Assembly (NCBI RefSeq): GCF_000177195.2
Contig: NC_015953.1
Location: forward strand, 186,001-250,000
Source of the DNA: Streptomyces sp. SirexAA-E
Lineage (GTDB): Bacteria; Actinomycetota; Actinomycetes; Streptomycetales; Streptomycetaceae
DNA: 64,000 nt
Direction: 5' to 3'
The notes beneath the pieces were generated by a model that was given only the letters and a program-made list of their open reading frames with translations, ran no database searches and was not told the origin of the DNA. Below, piece by piece: positions 33,238 through 42,236 of the stretch (its first letter is position 1; each line of letters begins with the position of its first letter). Position numbers and translations under genes: made by a program.

Positions 33238-33829
33238 CTACACCCCGCTGCACGCGCAGGCCCTGGCGGCGTTCCTCGCGTTGGTGCCAGGCCACGGCCA
33301 CCGGACGGCGACGTCGGTCATGCGGGCCGTGAACCAGGGCGCGGCCGACGAGGCGTTCCGTCTGATCGACGAGAGCCATGCCCAGCTGCTGGAGGACCGG
33401 CTGACGCTCCGAGCCGTGGAGAACGCCCTGCGCGACCTGGAGTCCGCCGATACGTCCGGGCCCGACGCGGTCGCCTCCGGGCCCGGCGGTACGTTCATCG
33501 GCCCGCTGGCAGGCAGGCTCGGGATCCGGCCGGCGACGCTGCGCGCCTGGGAGCGTGCGGGGCTGGTGCGCCCGCGCCGCGACCGGCTGACCGGCTACCG
33601 CGTCTACGACGAGGCCGACGTGCGGGACGCCCGGCTGGCCCACCAGCTCAGACGTGGTGGCTACCTGCTGGAGCAGATCGCCCCGCTGATCACCCAGGTG
33701 CGGGCGGCGGGCGGCCTGGAGCCGCTGGAGGCCACTCTGTCCGACTGGCACGGCCAACTCTCCGCCCGTGGGCGGGCGATGCTCACCGGGGCCGCGGAGC
33801 TGGAGGCGTACCTCCGTGAGCGCGGCTGA
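33197..33829 (+). pseudogene. TioE-like double-HTH MerR regulator, 5'-truncated
   Basis: From about 33197 the frame reads ILPAAGRTPHGYRTYTPLHA, the second half of a first MerR helix-turn-helix, then a linker domain (LIDESHAQLLEDRLTLRAVE) and a full second MerR domain, GPLAGRLGIRPATLRAWERA and GYRVYDEADVRDARLAHQLR. Two-HTH MerR proteins of this type (TioE-like) start with a complete HTH; here its first 20-25 residues are missing. A GTG at 33161 would extend the frame, but into sequence antisense to the esterase. A shortened protein with the second HTH could still be made. Confidence 0.7.
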
Positions 33830-34088
33830 GACGTCGGACGAGGGGGTGGGGCGTATCCGGTCCCCGGCCCGCCGCGGGATCCGGTCGCGCGCGGGCACGG
33901 GTTCCGTGCGCCGATCGAGGGCTCTGGGGCTGTCCGGCCTCCACGTAACCTTGCTCGGGCACAGGACCGTTCTCCGGGAGGCGGCCCGGCGTGACCGCTG
34001 CCCCCTGGCTGCCCGTCACTTCGACGTGGCCGTTGGGGGGGCGCCCCGTCGCCGGGTCGGCAGGGCGTCGCAGGTAGGGAGTTGGCTC

Positions 34089-35294
34089 ATGGGGGCACAG
34101 GGCGCGGGCGCGCAGGACACGGCCGAGAGGCTGCGGGCGATCGTCGGTGAGTTGTCGGACCGCTTCTACGAGCGGGCCGACGTGGTGCGGACGCTGGTGG
34201 TGACGTTGCTGGCCGGGCAGCATTCGCTGGTGCTCGGCCCGCCCGGGACGGCGAAGTCCGAGATGGCCCGGGATCTCACGAGCCGGGTGGAGGGGGCGTC
34301 CTACTGGGAGATACTCCTGTCCAAGTTCACCGCGCCGACGAGGATGTTCGGCCCCATCGACGTCGCCGCGCTGGCCCGGGGCGAATACCGTCAGGTCTAC
34401 GACGGCCGCGCCACGACCGCGCACGTCGCGTTCATCGACGAGATCTTCAAGTGCTCCACGGCCGCGCTGAACGAGACGTTGGGATACCTCAACGAGCGGA
34501 TCTACCACCCCGAGAGCGGCGGCGAGCCGATCCACTGCCCTCTGATCGGGGCCATCACGGCCAGCAACGAACTGCCCGGCGGGGAGGACACGGCCGCGAT
34601 CTACGACCGGCTGCTGGTGCGGATCGAGGTCGGGTACCTGGCGGACCCCTCGAACTTCGCCGCGCTCGTACGCTCCGCCGTCAGCCGCCCGGCGGCGCCC
34701 GCACGCACCACCGTGGAGCTGGCCGCGTTGCAGCAGGCCGTGACCGAGGCCGTCCCGGCCGTGGAAGTCCCCGATGCGATCGTGGACGCGGTGTGCACGC
34801 TGCGGGCCGCACTGCGCCGCAAGGAACTCGTCGCCTCCGACCGCCGCTGGCGCCAGTCGGTGAGCCTGCTCCAGGCGTCCGCTTACCTCGACGGCCGCCC
34901 GGCCGTCGCCGAGACCGACCTGTCGATGCTCACCCACGTCCTGTGGGACTCCCCCGCCGAACGCCCGGCCGTCGAGCGCGAGGTGCTGCATCTGGTCAAC
35001 CCCGACGCCAAGGAGGCGCTCGACCTGGGCGACGCCATCGAGGAGTTGGAGACCCAGCTCGACGCCATGGCCGGTCAGTCCCGTGAGGCGCTGAGCGAGT
35101 GGGTCATCAAGAAGGCCCACAACAAGCTCGCCATGGCGGGGAAGCGGCTGGAGAGGCTGCGCGAGGAGGCGGCGACCGCCGGCCGCTCCACCGCCGCCAT
35201 CGACCGGGTCACCGGTCGCCAGCGCGCCGTCCGCGCCCGCGTCCTGACCGAGGCCCTCGGCGTGGACGCGAGCATGGTCCAGGCCCAGCTCTGA
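34089..35294 (+). CDS. RavA-like MoxR AAA+ ATPase
   Basis: 401 residues from the ATG at 34089, after TAGGGAG; the open frame upstream shows no similarity. Motifs: Walker A GPPGTAKS, the MoxR loop KFTAPTRMFGPIDVAALARG, Walker B VAFIDEIFKC, sensor 1 ASNELP, and Arg finger region YDRLLVRI. The segment SDRRWRQSVSLLQASAYLDG is characteristic of RavA rather than other MoxR groups. A coiled C-terminal tail follows. RavA proteins work with a VWA partner (ViaA) on respiratory complexes and membrane stress in enterobacteria; here the VWA gene is 20 bases downstream. Confidence 0.9.
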   Translation: MGAQGAGAQDTAERLRAIVGELSDRFYERADVVRTLVVTLLAGQHSLVLGPPGTAKSEMARDLTSRVEGASYWEILLSKFTAPTRMFGPIDVAALARGEYRQVYDGRATTAHVAFIDEIFKCSTAALNETLGYLNERIYHPESGGEPIHCPLIGAITASNELPGGEDTAAIYDRLLVRIEVGYLADPSNFAALVRSAVSRPAAPARTTVELAALQQAVTEAVPAVEVPDAIVDAVCTLRAALRRKELVASDRRWRQSVSLLQASAYLDGRPAVAETDLSMLTHVLWDSPAERPAVEREVLHLVNPDAKEALDLGDAIEELETQLDAMAGQSREALSEWVIKKAHNKLAMAGKRLERLREEAATAGRSTAAIDRVTGRQRAVRARVLTEALGVDASMVQAQL

Positions 35295-35314
35295 CCACCG
35301 AGGGGATCAGGACC

Positions 35315-36931
35315 GTGGGGACGACCCCGAGCACGCTCGACGAGCTGATGAGCCGGTCCGGGAAGTGGCTGAGCCTGTCCACCACCTCCCGGCGGCACAC
35401 CGCGGCCGTCGTCGCGGACCGGTTCGACCGGATCACATGGCGCGACACCTACGAGCAGTCGGCGGGACTGCGCGAGCTGGCCGAGGAGCTGAACGAGCGC
35501 CACGACCACGCCGGCGATCTGCTGACCGATGTGTTCCTGGCCGCCTACAAGGCCGGGCCCCGGTTGCGCGAGCGCGAGGAGATGGCCCCGTCGCGGCTGC
35601 TCAACCACCGGATCATCGCCTCACTGCTGGAGTCACCGGGCTTCGCCGAGCTGCACCGCGAGACGGCCGGCGACCCCTACGCCGCCGCGATGGCCGTACT
35701 CGCCCAGGCCGCCGCGCTGCGCCGGATGCTGGAGCGGTCCCGGGAAGCCCTGGAGCGGTCCGAGCAGGCGGAGAAGGCACAGCAGGACGCCGAAGAGGCG
35801 GCGAACGCCGTGGGCGAGGCGCTCCGCCAGGCCGCCGAAGAGGCCGACGGGGACGGCACCGTACCGGCTCCGGCCGCCGATGCCGTCCAGCGGTCGGTCG
35901 TGGCGGCCGAGACCTCCGAGGCGGACGCACGGCAGGCCGCCGAAGGCGCGGCGCAGGCCCTCGCCGAGGCGGCCCCCGGTATCGGTGCGGCCGCCCGGAA
36001 CGCGGCGGCGAACGCCGCCGCGGCCGCGCGGGAGGAGGCCATGCTGATGCGGGCGTGGGGTGTCGCTCCCGGCGAGCTGGAGCGGATGCCGTTCGACGAG
36101 CGCGCCCGGCTCGCCGAGCGGCTGCGCACCGGTCGTCTCGCCCGGTGGGCCGAGCTGATCGGCCGCTTCCGGCAGATGGCCGACGGCGAGCGTGCCCGGA
36201 GGGTGGAGAACGCCACCGGGGAACTGGTCGGCGTGACGCTGGGCGACGACCTCTCCCGCGTCATCCCCTCCGAGCTGGCCAACCTCGGGCTGCCCGGGCT
36301 GCGGGCCGTGTTCGCCGCGCGCTACGCCGCCGGGGAGCTGATGCTCTACGACACTCAGGGGGAGCAGACCACCGGCAAGGGCGCCGTCGTCGCGTGCGTC
36401 GACACCTCGCACTCCATGTACGAGGCGGGTCCCGGCGGAGTCACCCGGGAGGCATGGGCCAAGGCGTGCGCTCTGGCCCTGCTGGACCAGGCGCGCCACG
36501 GCGGGCGTGACTTCGTCGGCATCCTCTTCTCCGCCGCCGACAAGCTCCAGGTCTTCCGCTTCCCGGCCGGCCGGCCCGCCGACACCGCCCGGGTGCTCGA
36601 CTTCGCGGAGACCTTCCTCGGCGGCGGTACCAGCTATCAGACGCCTCTGACAGCGGCCGCGGACCTGCTGGAGGAGGAGTTCGACGCCACAGCCCGTACG
36701 CGCGGCGACATCGTGATGATCACCGACGACGAGTGCGGCGTCACCGAGGAGTGGATGCGCGGCTGGATCGGCGCCAAGCGCCGACTGGACTTCCGGGTCT
36801 TCGGCGTGGCCGTCGGCGCCCCGCTTGCCGCCGGCACCGGTTCGGTCCTGGAGGCCCTGTGCGACAACCTCCGTTCCGTCGAGGACTTCACCGACGTCCA
36901 CGCCGCCGCCGACCTCTTCCGCGTGATCTGA
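35315..36931 (+). CDS. ViaA-like von Willebrand factor A domain protein
   Basis: 538 residues from the GTG at 35315, after GAGGGGATCAGG, 20 bases behind the ravA-like gene. The N-terminal half is helical and includes a long Ala/Glu-rich probable coiled coil (about residues 125-250). The VWA domain (about 355-538) has the MIDAS motif DTSHS in VVACVDTSHSMYE, the threonine in GGGTSYQTPL and the aspartates of VMITDDECG, so metal binding is intact. It is longer than enterobacterial ViaA (about 480) because of the coiled coil. The pair is a chaperone-like AAA+/VWA machine; its client is unknown. Confidence 0.88.
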   Translation: MGTTPSTLDELMSRSGKWLSLSTTSRRHTAAVVADRFDRITWRDTYEQSAGLRELAEELNERHDHAGDLLTDVFLAAYKAGPRLREREEMAPSRLLNHRIIASLLESPGFAELHRETAGDPYAAAMAVLAQAAALRRMLERSREALERSEQAEKAQQDAEEAANAVGEALRQAAEEADGDGTVPAPAADAVQRSVVAAETSEADARQAAEGAAQALAEAAPGIGAAARNAAANAAAAAREEAMLMRAWGVAPGELERMPFDERARLAERLRTGRLARWAELIGRFRQMADGERARRVENATGELVGVTLGDDLSRVIPSELANLGLPGLRAVFAARYAAGELMLYDTQGEQTTGKGAVVACVDTSHSMYEAGPGGVTREAWAKACALALLDQARHGGRDFVGILFSAADKLQVFRFPAGRPADTARVLDFAETFLGGGTSYQTPLTAAADLLEEEFDATARTRGDIVMITDDECGVTEEWMRGWIGAKRRLDFRVFGVAVGAPLAAGTGSVLEALCDNLRSVEDFTDVHAAADLFRVI

Positions 36932-36984
36932 CCCGGCCGCTCCCCCGTTCACCGCTGGTCAGCGGTCGGAATCGCCCTGCCCTC

Positions 36985-37016
36985 GCCGGGCCGCCGGGCC
37001 GCCGGGCCGCCGGGCC
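36985..37016. repeat. four tandem copies of GCCGGGCC
   Basis: Four perfect 8-base copies back to back (36985, 36993, 37001 and 37009), in the spacer between the ViaA-like gene and the LLM oxidoreductase fossil. Just before, ACCGCTG-GT-CAGCGGT (36951-36966) is a small dyad. Likely slippage product; no function is evident. Confidence 0.8.
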
Positions 37017-37173
37017 GAAATCTCCTTGTTCCGCGAGACCGGCTCCCCTAGCGTGAGACCACTCCGACGAGACGTTCCCCAGAAGTACGCCGTAGAACGG
37101 GAACGCCCCACCTCACCGAGGTGCCGGAGGGGCGGCAGCACTCTGTCGCCCCTTCCCCCCGGAGGTCTCCTTC

Positions 37174-38020
37174 ATGAACATCGGAATCGGCCTGCCCATC
37201 GGCGAGCCCGCCGCCCTGCTCACCTGGGCCGAAAGCGCCGACGCCGGGCCTTTCAGCACGCTCGGCCTGCTCGACCGCCTCGTCTACGACAACCCGGAGC
37301 CGCTGGTCGCCCTCGCCGTCCTGGCCGGCGCCACCTCCCGTATCCGCGTCCAGACCGAGGTGTTGCTCGCTCCGCTGCGCGACACCGCCCTCCTGGCCAA
37401 GCAGGCCGCCACACTGGACCCGCATGGCCGGTGGCCGTCTGGTGCTCGGTCTGGGCATCGGTGGCCGGGACGACGACCACCAGGTCACGGGCATCGACAT
37501 GCGTACCCGGGGCCGTCGACTGGACGAGCAGATGGCGGTGATGCGCCGCCTGTGGTCCGGCACACCGTACGGCGACGGCGTCGGTCCGATCGGTCCCCCG
37601 CCCGCCCGTCCCGGCGGCCCCGAGGTACTGTTCGGCGGCTTCCGTCCGGCCGCGCTCGAACGCGTCGCACGCTGGGGCGACGGCTTCCTCGCCGCCGCCC
37701 CACCGTCCTGGGCGGGCGGCCTGTTCGACATCGTCCGCACGTTCTGGCGGGAGTACGGTCGCGACGGCGAGCCGCGCGTGGTCGCACAGGTCGATGTCGC
37801 GCTCGGCCCCCAAGACGTGATCGACGACGCCCGCTCGCGTATGCACGACTACTACGCCTTCACCGGCACGGCCGACCGGATGGTGGCCGGACTGCTCACC
37901 ACGCCCACCGGGATCCGCGACGCGATCGCCGCCTTCGCCGGCCTCGGCGCAGACGAGGTCATGCTCTACTGCCACGGCCTCGACCCGCACCAGGTGGACC
38001 GCCTCGCCGACGCCCTCTGA
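37174..38020 (+). pseudogene. LLM-class flavin-dependent oxidoreductase with one frameshift
   Basis: The first frame from ATG 37174 reads MNIGIGLPIGEPAALLTWAE, LGLLDRLVYDNPEPLVALAV and LLAPLRDTALLAKQAATLD, normal for luciferase-like F420 or FMN enzymes. After GGACCC (37416-37421) the continuation RMAGGRLVLGLGIGGRDDDH lies in the next frame and runs intact to a normal end at 38020 (ADEVMLYCHGLDPHQVDRLA). Removing one C from the CCC restores a single frame of about 281 codons. This is either a recent inactivating insertion or an assembly error. Confidence 0.85.
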
Positions 38021-38154
38021 CGGTGGTTTCCGAGCCCGGCGGCCAACGTTGGAGATACTCGACGGCGTGTGGTTTGGTTGATGGAAGGCTCGTGAAGGGA
38101 CCGTCAACGCACTGCCCGCCGTGACGGCGTGCCGGCCGATCGGCCGGCGTCCTG

Positions 38155-38195
38155 CCGACGGTCCGACGGTGCGAGCAGCACCGTCGGACCGTCGG
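38155..38195 (+). terminator. 18-bp perfect hairpin
   Basis: Arms CCGACGGTCCGACGGTGC (38155-38172) and GCACCGTCGGACCGTCGG (38178-38195) with a 5-base loop, between the LLM fossil and the DUF2267 gene. It is preceded by the perfect palindrome GCCGGCCGATCGGCCGGC (38131-38148). A terminator is the simplest reading. Confidence 0.7.
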
Positions 38196-38293
38196 CCGCA
38201 GCCCCCCGCTTCCGAGATCGAACGCTCCTCGAAGCGGCACCCGGACGTCGCATGCGCTACCGCACCTCACCGCACGGAGAGGGAGATCACCTC

Positions 38294-38719
38294 ATGCAGC
38301 ATGACGAATTGATAGGGAAGGTACAGGCGCTGGCTCAACTGCCGGGTCGTGGGCCTGCCGAGCGCGCGACCCAGGCGGTGTTGACCACGCTGGCCGAGCG
38401 GGTGCCGTCCGGACTCGCCCATCACATGGCCGCTCAGCTTCCTCCGGAACTGGCGGTGTGGCTTCGGGACGCGGCGGGCTCCTCGGCCGACGAGGCCGCA
38501 CACTCCTCGGCCGAGCGCTTCGACCTCGCCACCTTCGCCGGGCGCGTGGCCGCCCGCGCCGGAACGGACGAGAGCGCGGCTCTGCGGGAGGCCGCCGCCG
38601 TGCTGGAGGTACTGGACGCCGCGCTCGCTCCGGAACTGATGGAGAACTTGACCGACGCGCTGCCCGCGGACATCGGCGAGCTGCTGCCCTCGGCCCGTGC
38701 CACCGACGACACGGACTGA
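38294..38719 (+). CDS. DUF2267 protein
   Basis: 141 residues from the ATG at 38294, after GAGGGAGATC. The DUF2267 pattern is clear: two helical repeats with LIGKVQALAQLPGRGPAERA, TLAERVPSGLAHHMAAQLPP and the second unit FAGRVAARAGTDESAALREA, LMENLTDALPADIGELLP. The family is soluble, of unknown function, and often found among actinomycete stress-response genes. It stands alone between two strong hairpins. Confidence 0.85.
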   Translation: MQHDELIGKVQALAQLPGRGPAERATQAVLTTLAERVPSGLAHHMAAQLPPELAVWLRDAAGSSADEAAHSSAERFDLATFAGRVAARAGTDESAALREAAAVLEVLDAALAPELMENLTDALPADIGELLPSARATDDTD

Positions 38720-38749
38720 CACGGACGTCACGGCCCAACCCGTCGTGCC

Positions 38750-38778
38750 TCAGCCGCCCGTGAACCGCGGGCGGCTGA
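38750..38778 (+). terminator. hairpin after the DUF2267 gene
   Basis: 11-bp perfect stem TCAGCCGCCCG (38750-38760) with CGGGCGGCTGA (38768-38778) and a 7-base loop, 31 bases past the stop. Confidence 0.7.
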
Positions 38779-38849
38779 AGCGGCGGCCTGCGGGATCGCC
38801 ACGCCCGTGCCAGGCGCTTACCGGGACTAGGCACACAACATGCGGATAC

Positions 38850-38889
38850 GGCGCGACCGGTGCCGGTGGCCACCGGCACCGGTCGCGCC
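38850..38889. terminator. 40-base perfect palindrome, probable bidirectional terminator
   Basis: Arms GGCGCGACCGGTGCCGGTGG and CCACCGGCACCGGTCGCGCC, each 20 bases with no spacer (38850-38889). It lies 30 bases beyond the stop of the minus-strand hydrophilic protein gene and faces the plus-strand DUF2267 gene. Confidence 0.75.
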
Positions 38890-38919
38890 TTCGGCCCCTC
38901 CCTGCTTCTCAACCGCGGG

Positions 38920-39261
38920 TCAACGGTCGTAGCGCGTGGGCGGATAGGGGTCGCGGTCCTCACGGGCCCGCAACTGGTCGGGCTTCATCTCGCCGCGCTT
39001 GACCTCGCGGTCGATCTCCGCCTTCTCGGCCCGGTAGGCGTCCGTGTCTTCGACGCGGGTGCGGGACGGTGTGTCGGTGGCCGGGGGCACGTTGTCCGGG
39101 TTGTAGTCGGCGACGCCCGCATCCACGCGTTCCTGCTCCGTGCGCGTCTCCAGCGCCCTGTCGTCGGGACGCCGCGGCATGCCCCGGCTCTCGCCCGGCT
39201 CCCGGGGGGTACGGTTCTCCGGGCTGCGGTCCGGCTTGGGGTCGCGGTCTCGCTCGGTCAT
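38920..39261 (-). CDS. small, highly charged, probably disordered protein
   Basis: 113 residues from the ATG at 39261, behind a strong GGGAGGAAA. The chain is almost entirely Asp, Glu, Arg, Lys and Pro (for example MTERDRDPKPDRSPENR and YRAEKAEIDREVKRGEMKPD), with no hydrophobic core. Such hydrophilic proteins are often stress- or desiccation-linked in actinomycetes, but no family is assigned. Its terminator is the perfect palindrome at 38850-38889. Confidence 0.75.
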   Translation of the reverse strand: MTERDRDPKPDRSPENRTPREPGESRGMPRRPDDRALETRTEQERVDAGVADYNPDNVPPATDTPSRTRVEDTDAYRAEKAEIDREVKRGEMKPDQLRAREDRDPYPPTRYDR

Positions 39262-39537
39262 GTTTCCTCCCGGAAATCCCGTAGGACGGGTGACGCCGAC
39301 CCGGCTGCCCGGCACGCGCGCCGGGACCGGCCCGGTGCCGACCTCCCATCGCATACGGGATGAAGGGGTACGAACTTCTTGCCTTCCATGCTGGCACCGC
39401 CCCGGCTTCCCCGCTCGACGCCGGAATCGACGGCCCCGCGCGACCGGCCGCCGAACCCTGGCACGGAGACGGACGGCGCGGCATCCGCCACCGACACGGG
39501 AACGGCGGGCGGCGGCGAAATCACGTGCCGCGGGGGG

Positions 39538-40473
39538 TCAGACGGACGGAGCGGCGAAGTAGTGGCCCTTGTCGAGGTCCTCGACGAGCCCGGGCCCGGT
39601 CGGCTGCCATTCCAGCAGTTCGCGGGTGTACGCGCTGGAGGTGGGGCTGTCCATGCCGAGGAAGCCTGCCAGCCAGGCGAAGTGTCCGGCCGCGTCGTCA
39701 GGCGAGACCGAGGCCACGGGCAGACCGAGGTGCCGCCCGATCACCTCGGCGAGGGTACGGATCGGGACGCCCTCGTCCGCGACGGCGTGCAGCGTGGAGC
39801 CGGCCGGAGCCCCCTCCAGGGCCAGACGGAAGAGGTGCGCGGCGTCGGACCGGTGCACGGCGGGCCACCGGTTGGCGCCGTCGCCGATGTAGCCGGAGAC
39901 ACCCTTCTCACGGGCGGTGGCGACCACGGCGGCAAGGAACCCCTGGTCCCCGTCGCCGTGCACGGTCGGAGGAAGCCGTACGACCGACGAGCGGACACCC
40001 CGCTCCGCGAGAGCGATCGTCGCCTGCGCGTTGGCGAACCTCCCGGCGGGGCCGGTGGCCCCTGGGGCGCCGGCCGGGGCGGGCAGCAAGCCGTCCCGCT
40101 CGGTCGCGACCCGCCCCGGGGCCAGCCCGACCGTTCCGGACGCGATGAGGAACGGGCGGTCGGTGCCCGCGAGCGCCTCACCGAACGTGTCGATGGCGCG
40201 CCGGTCGGCATCGGTGGCCTCCTCGAAACCACCGCTGAAGGCGATGTCGTGCTTGAAGGCGAGGTGGATCACGCCGTCGGTCTCGGCGGCCGCGCCGCGC
40301 AGGATGTCGAGATCGTCGAGCGTGCCGCGGAGCACCTCGGCGCCGGCCTCCGTGAGGGCGGCGGCCGAGGCCTCGGAGCGGGCGAGCCCGACGACCTGGT
40401 GACCGGCGCCGATGAGTTCGGGAACGACCGCTGAACCTATCCAGCCGGACGCACCGGTGACGAAGACACGCAT
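39538..40473 (-). CDS. NAD(P)-dependent epimerase/SDR-type oxidoreductase
   Basis: 311 residues from ATG after GGAGGTTCTC. Atypical/extended SDR: nucleotide-binding VTGASGWIGSAVV at the N-terminus and VVGLARSEASAAAL after the second strand. The usual catalytic YxxxK is replaced in this branch (RFANAQATIALAERGVRSSV), as in several SDR groups close to NmrA. It is divergent from a TetR regulator, with two palindromes between them, and is most likely its target. Substrate unknown. Confidence 0.88.
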   Translation of the reverse strand: MRVFVTGASGWIGSAVVPELIGAGHQVVGLARSEASAAALTEAGAEVLRGTLDDLDILRGAAAETDGVIHLAFKHDIAFSGGFEEATDADRRAIDTFGEALAGTDRPFLIASGTVGLAPGRVATERDGLLPAPAGAPGATGPAGRFANAQATIALAERGVRSSVVRLPPTVHGDGDQGFLAAVVATAREKGVSGYIGDGANRWPAVHRSDAAHLFRLALEGAPAGSTLHAVADEGVPIRTLAEVIGRHLGLPVASVSPDDAAGHFAWLAGFLGMDSPTSSAYTRELLEWQPTGPGLVEDLDKGHYFAAPSV

Positions 40474-40546
40474 GAGGAGAACCTCCAGGTAGGCCGACCG
40501 CCCTTGCCGCAGGGCCTCGGAGGCCCTGGACGAGGAGGGACGGTTC

Positions 40547-40597
40547 GATGTCAGTGACTGTCTTCAAACCGTAACACCGATGACAGTGACTGTCATC
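40547..40597. promoter_or_regulatory. paired operators between SDR and TetR genes
   Basis: A 19-bp palindrome GATGACAGTGACTGTCATC at 40579-40597 and a close copy GATGTCAGTGACTGTCTTC at 40547-40565, with centres 32 bases apart, three helical turns. They sit in the divergent promoter region of a TetR gene and are the probable binding sites. Confidence 0.85.
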
Positions 40598-40612
40598 GCG
40601 TAGGATCGGGGC

Positions 40613-41179
40613 ATGGGTCGATGGGAACCGAACGCGCGCGGTCGGCTTGAGCAGGCGGCGCTGGCCCTCTACAGCGAGCGCGGCTTCGAGCAGACCACCG
40701 CCGCGCAGATCGCCGAACGCGCCGGGCTCACCGAGCGGACGTTCTTCCGCCACTACGCTGACAAGCGTGAGGTGCTGTTCGGGGGCGCGCACGCGCTGGA
40801 GGAGGCTTTCGTCGACGCTCTCACCGGTGCCCCGGACACCGCCGCGCCGATCGACGCGATGGCGTCGACGCTGGAGGCCGTCGCCTCCTTCTTCCGGGAA
40901 CGTCACGAGTTCGCCCGGCAACGCCAGGCCGTCATCATGGCGAACGCGGAACTGCGCGAGCGTGAGCTGATCAAACTCGCCTCGCTGTCCTCGGCACTCG
41001 CCGCCACGCTGCGCCGGCGCGGTGTCAAGGACTCCGTCGCGGCCCTCACGGCGGAGGTGGGCATCGCGGTCTTCAAGGTCGGGTTCGAACGCTGGGTCGA
41101 GGACGACGGGAAGCGCCCCTTGGCGGACTTCCTGCGGGAGTCGCTCGGCGAACTCACCGTGGTGGCCTCGGGCGACTGA
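40613..41179 (+). CDS. TetR-family regulator
   Basis: 188 residues from ATG 40613. Helix-turn-helix: QAALALYSERGFEQTTAAQI, AERAGLTERTFFRHYADKRE. The C-terminal domain (about 80-188) is generic TetR. It is divergent from the SDR gene and shares its operators, so autorepression with induction by the SDR substrate is likely. Confidence 0.92.
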   Translation: MGRWEPNARGRLEQAALALYSERGFEQTTAAQIAERAGLTERTFFRHYADKREVLFGGAHALEEAFVDALTGAPDTAAPIDAMASTLEAVASFFRERHEFARQRQAVIMANAELRERELIKLASLSSALAATLRRRGVKDSVAALTAEVGIAVFKVGFERWVEDDGKRPLADFLRESLGELTVVASGD

Positions 41180-41288
41180 CGTCAGGCACGGCTCATGTGC
41201 GGCGGGCGGCAGGCACCCGGGCACGATCGCGCGGACCGGGCGCGGCTACCGGAGCGGGGCGGAGTGCCGCCGGAAGCCCGAGGCCGGG

Positions 41289-42155
41289 TCAGACCGGCCG
41301 AGGGCCGTACAGACGCTCCGCACGGGCCGCGCGCCGTCGCCGGGCATCGCGCCACCGCACCCCGAAGTGGACGCCGGGCAGCAGCACCACCCAGACCGCC
41401 GCCAGGACGAGCCATCCCCGGTTCTCGTGCCCGTGGCCGCCCGAAGCGAGGGCACCCGCCATTCCCGCCGGAACCACGGCGACAGCCGACCACACCGTGC
41501 ACATGCCGAAGAACCGGAAGCCGTACGGCAGCCCCTCCTCGGCTGCCTTCCGGGCGCGGGCGAGGAGCGTGACCCCCACGTAGAGGAGGTAGCAGGCGAG
41601 CGTCAGGCAGATCGCGCCCAGACCCGCCTGCCACTCGGGCTCGCTCTCCGGGCTGTCCCTGGTCTGCTGTGTCACGCCGCCGCGGCCGAGCGCGGTGGCG
41701 TAGTCGCGCCACCGGGTGACGGTGACCTCGTCACCCGGCTTCAGCCGCTCGAAGAGCGGCCCGTCCGCCCCCAGGTCCACCTCGCCGGGGACCGCCTCCG
41801 GCCCGTCCAGCCGCACCTTGTACTCCGGGTTCCTGCCGCCCGTCCGCTCCGTGCTCCGGACGGTGGCGCTCGTCGAGTGGAAGCAGTCGGCGCGGGCTTG
41901 TCCGTCCGCGCACGTGTCGGCCGAACGGAAGGCGCGGACCGTGCCCACAGCCTCGGACACCGAACCTACGAAACCGGCCAGAGCGAGCAGCAGCACGAGG
42001 GCCCCGAGCAGGGAGCCGACTCCCCATCCCCGCCACCACCAGGGCCGACGAGACACGGAACGGCCCCCGCTCGGCCGCCCCTGGGAAGGAGGCCGAAGAA
42101 AGGCCCTCGAGCTGTTTCCCTGAGAGCCGCCGCGTGGTGGTATTCCGGATTTCAC
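41289..42155 (-). CDS. membrane protein with extracytoplasmic loop, unknown function
   Basis: About 288 residues if it starts at the GTG at 42155; a GTG about 33 codons further in (before SRRPWWW) is equally possible, since neither has a good ribosome site. Helices: about 50-75 (LLGALVLLLALAGFVGSV), then a loop of about 110 residues with a cysteine pair (SADTCADG and ADCFHST) and the strand-rich KPGDEVTVTRWRD, then helices LGAICLTLACYLLYVGVTL, CTVWSAVAVVPAG and LVLAAVWVVLLPG. The topology suggests an outer loop held by a disulfide. No family recognised. Confidence 0.7.
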   Translation of the reverse strand: MKSGIPPRGGSQGNSSRAFLRPPSQGRPSGGRSVSRRPWWWRGWGVGSLLGALVLLLALAGFVGSVSEAVGTVRAFRSADTCADGQARADCFHSTSATVRSTERTGGRNPEYKVRLDGPEAVPGEVDLGADGPLFERLKPGDEVTVTRWRDYATALGRGGVTQQTRDSPESEPEWQAGLGAICLTLACYLLYVGVTLLARARKAAEEGLPYGFRFFGMCTVWSAVAVVPAGMAGALASGGHGHENRGWLVLAAVWVVLLPGVHFGVRWRDARRRRAARAERLYGPRPV

Positions 42156-42236
42156 GCCACATACGTTACGGCTCCGGCGGTGCGGCCCGGGCGACGCCCG
42201 TGGCCCCAACGCCGCGGCAGCCAAACGGCAGGAGGC

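Noticed and set aside
36985..37016. Possible CRISPR-like repeat
   Set aside because: The units are 8 bases in direct tandem with no spacers.
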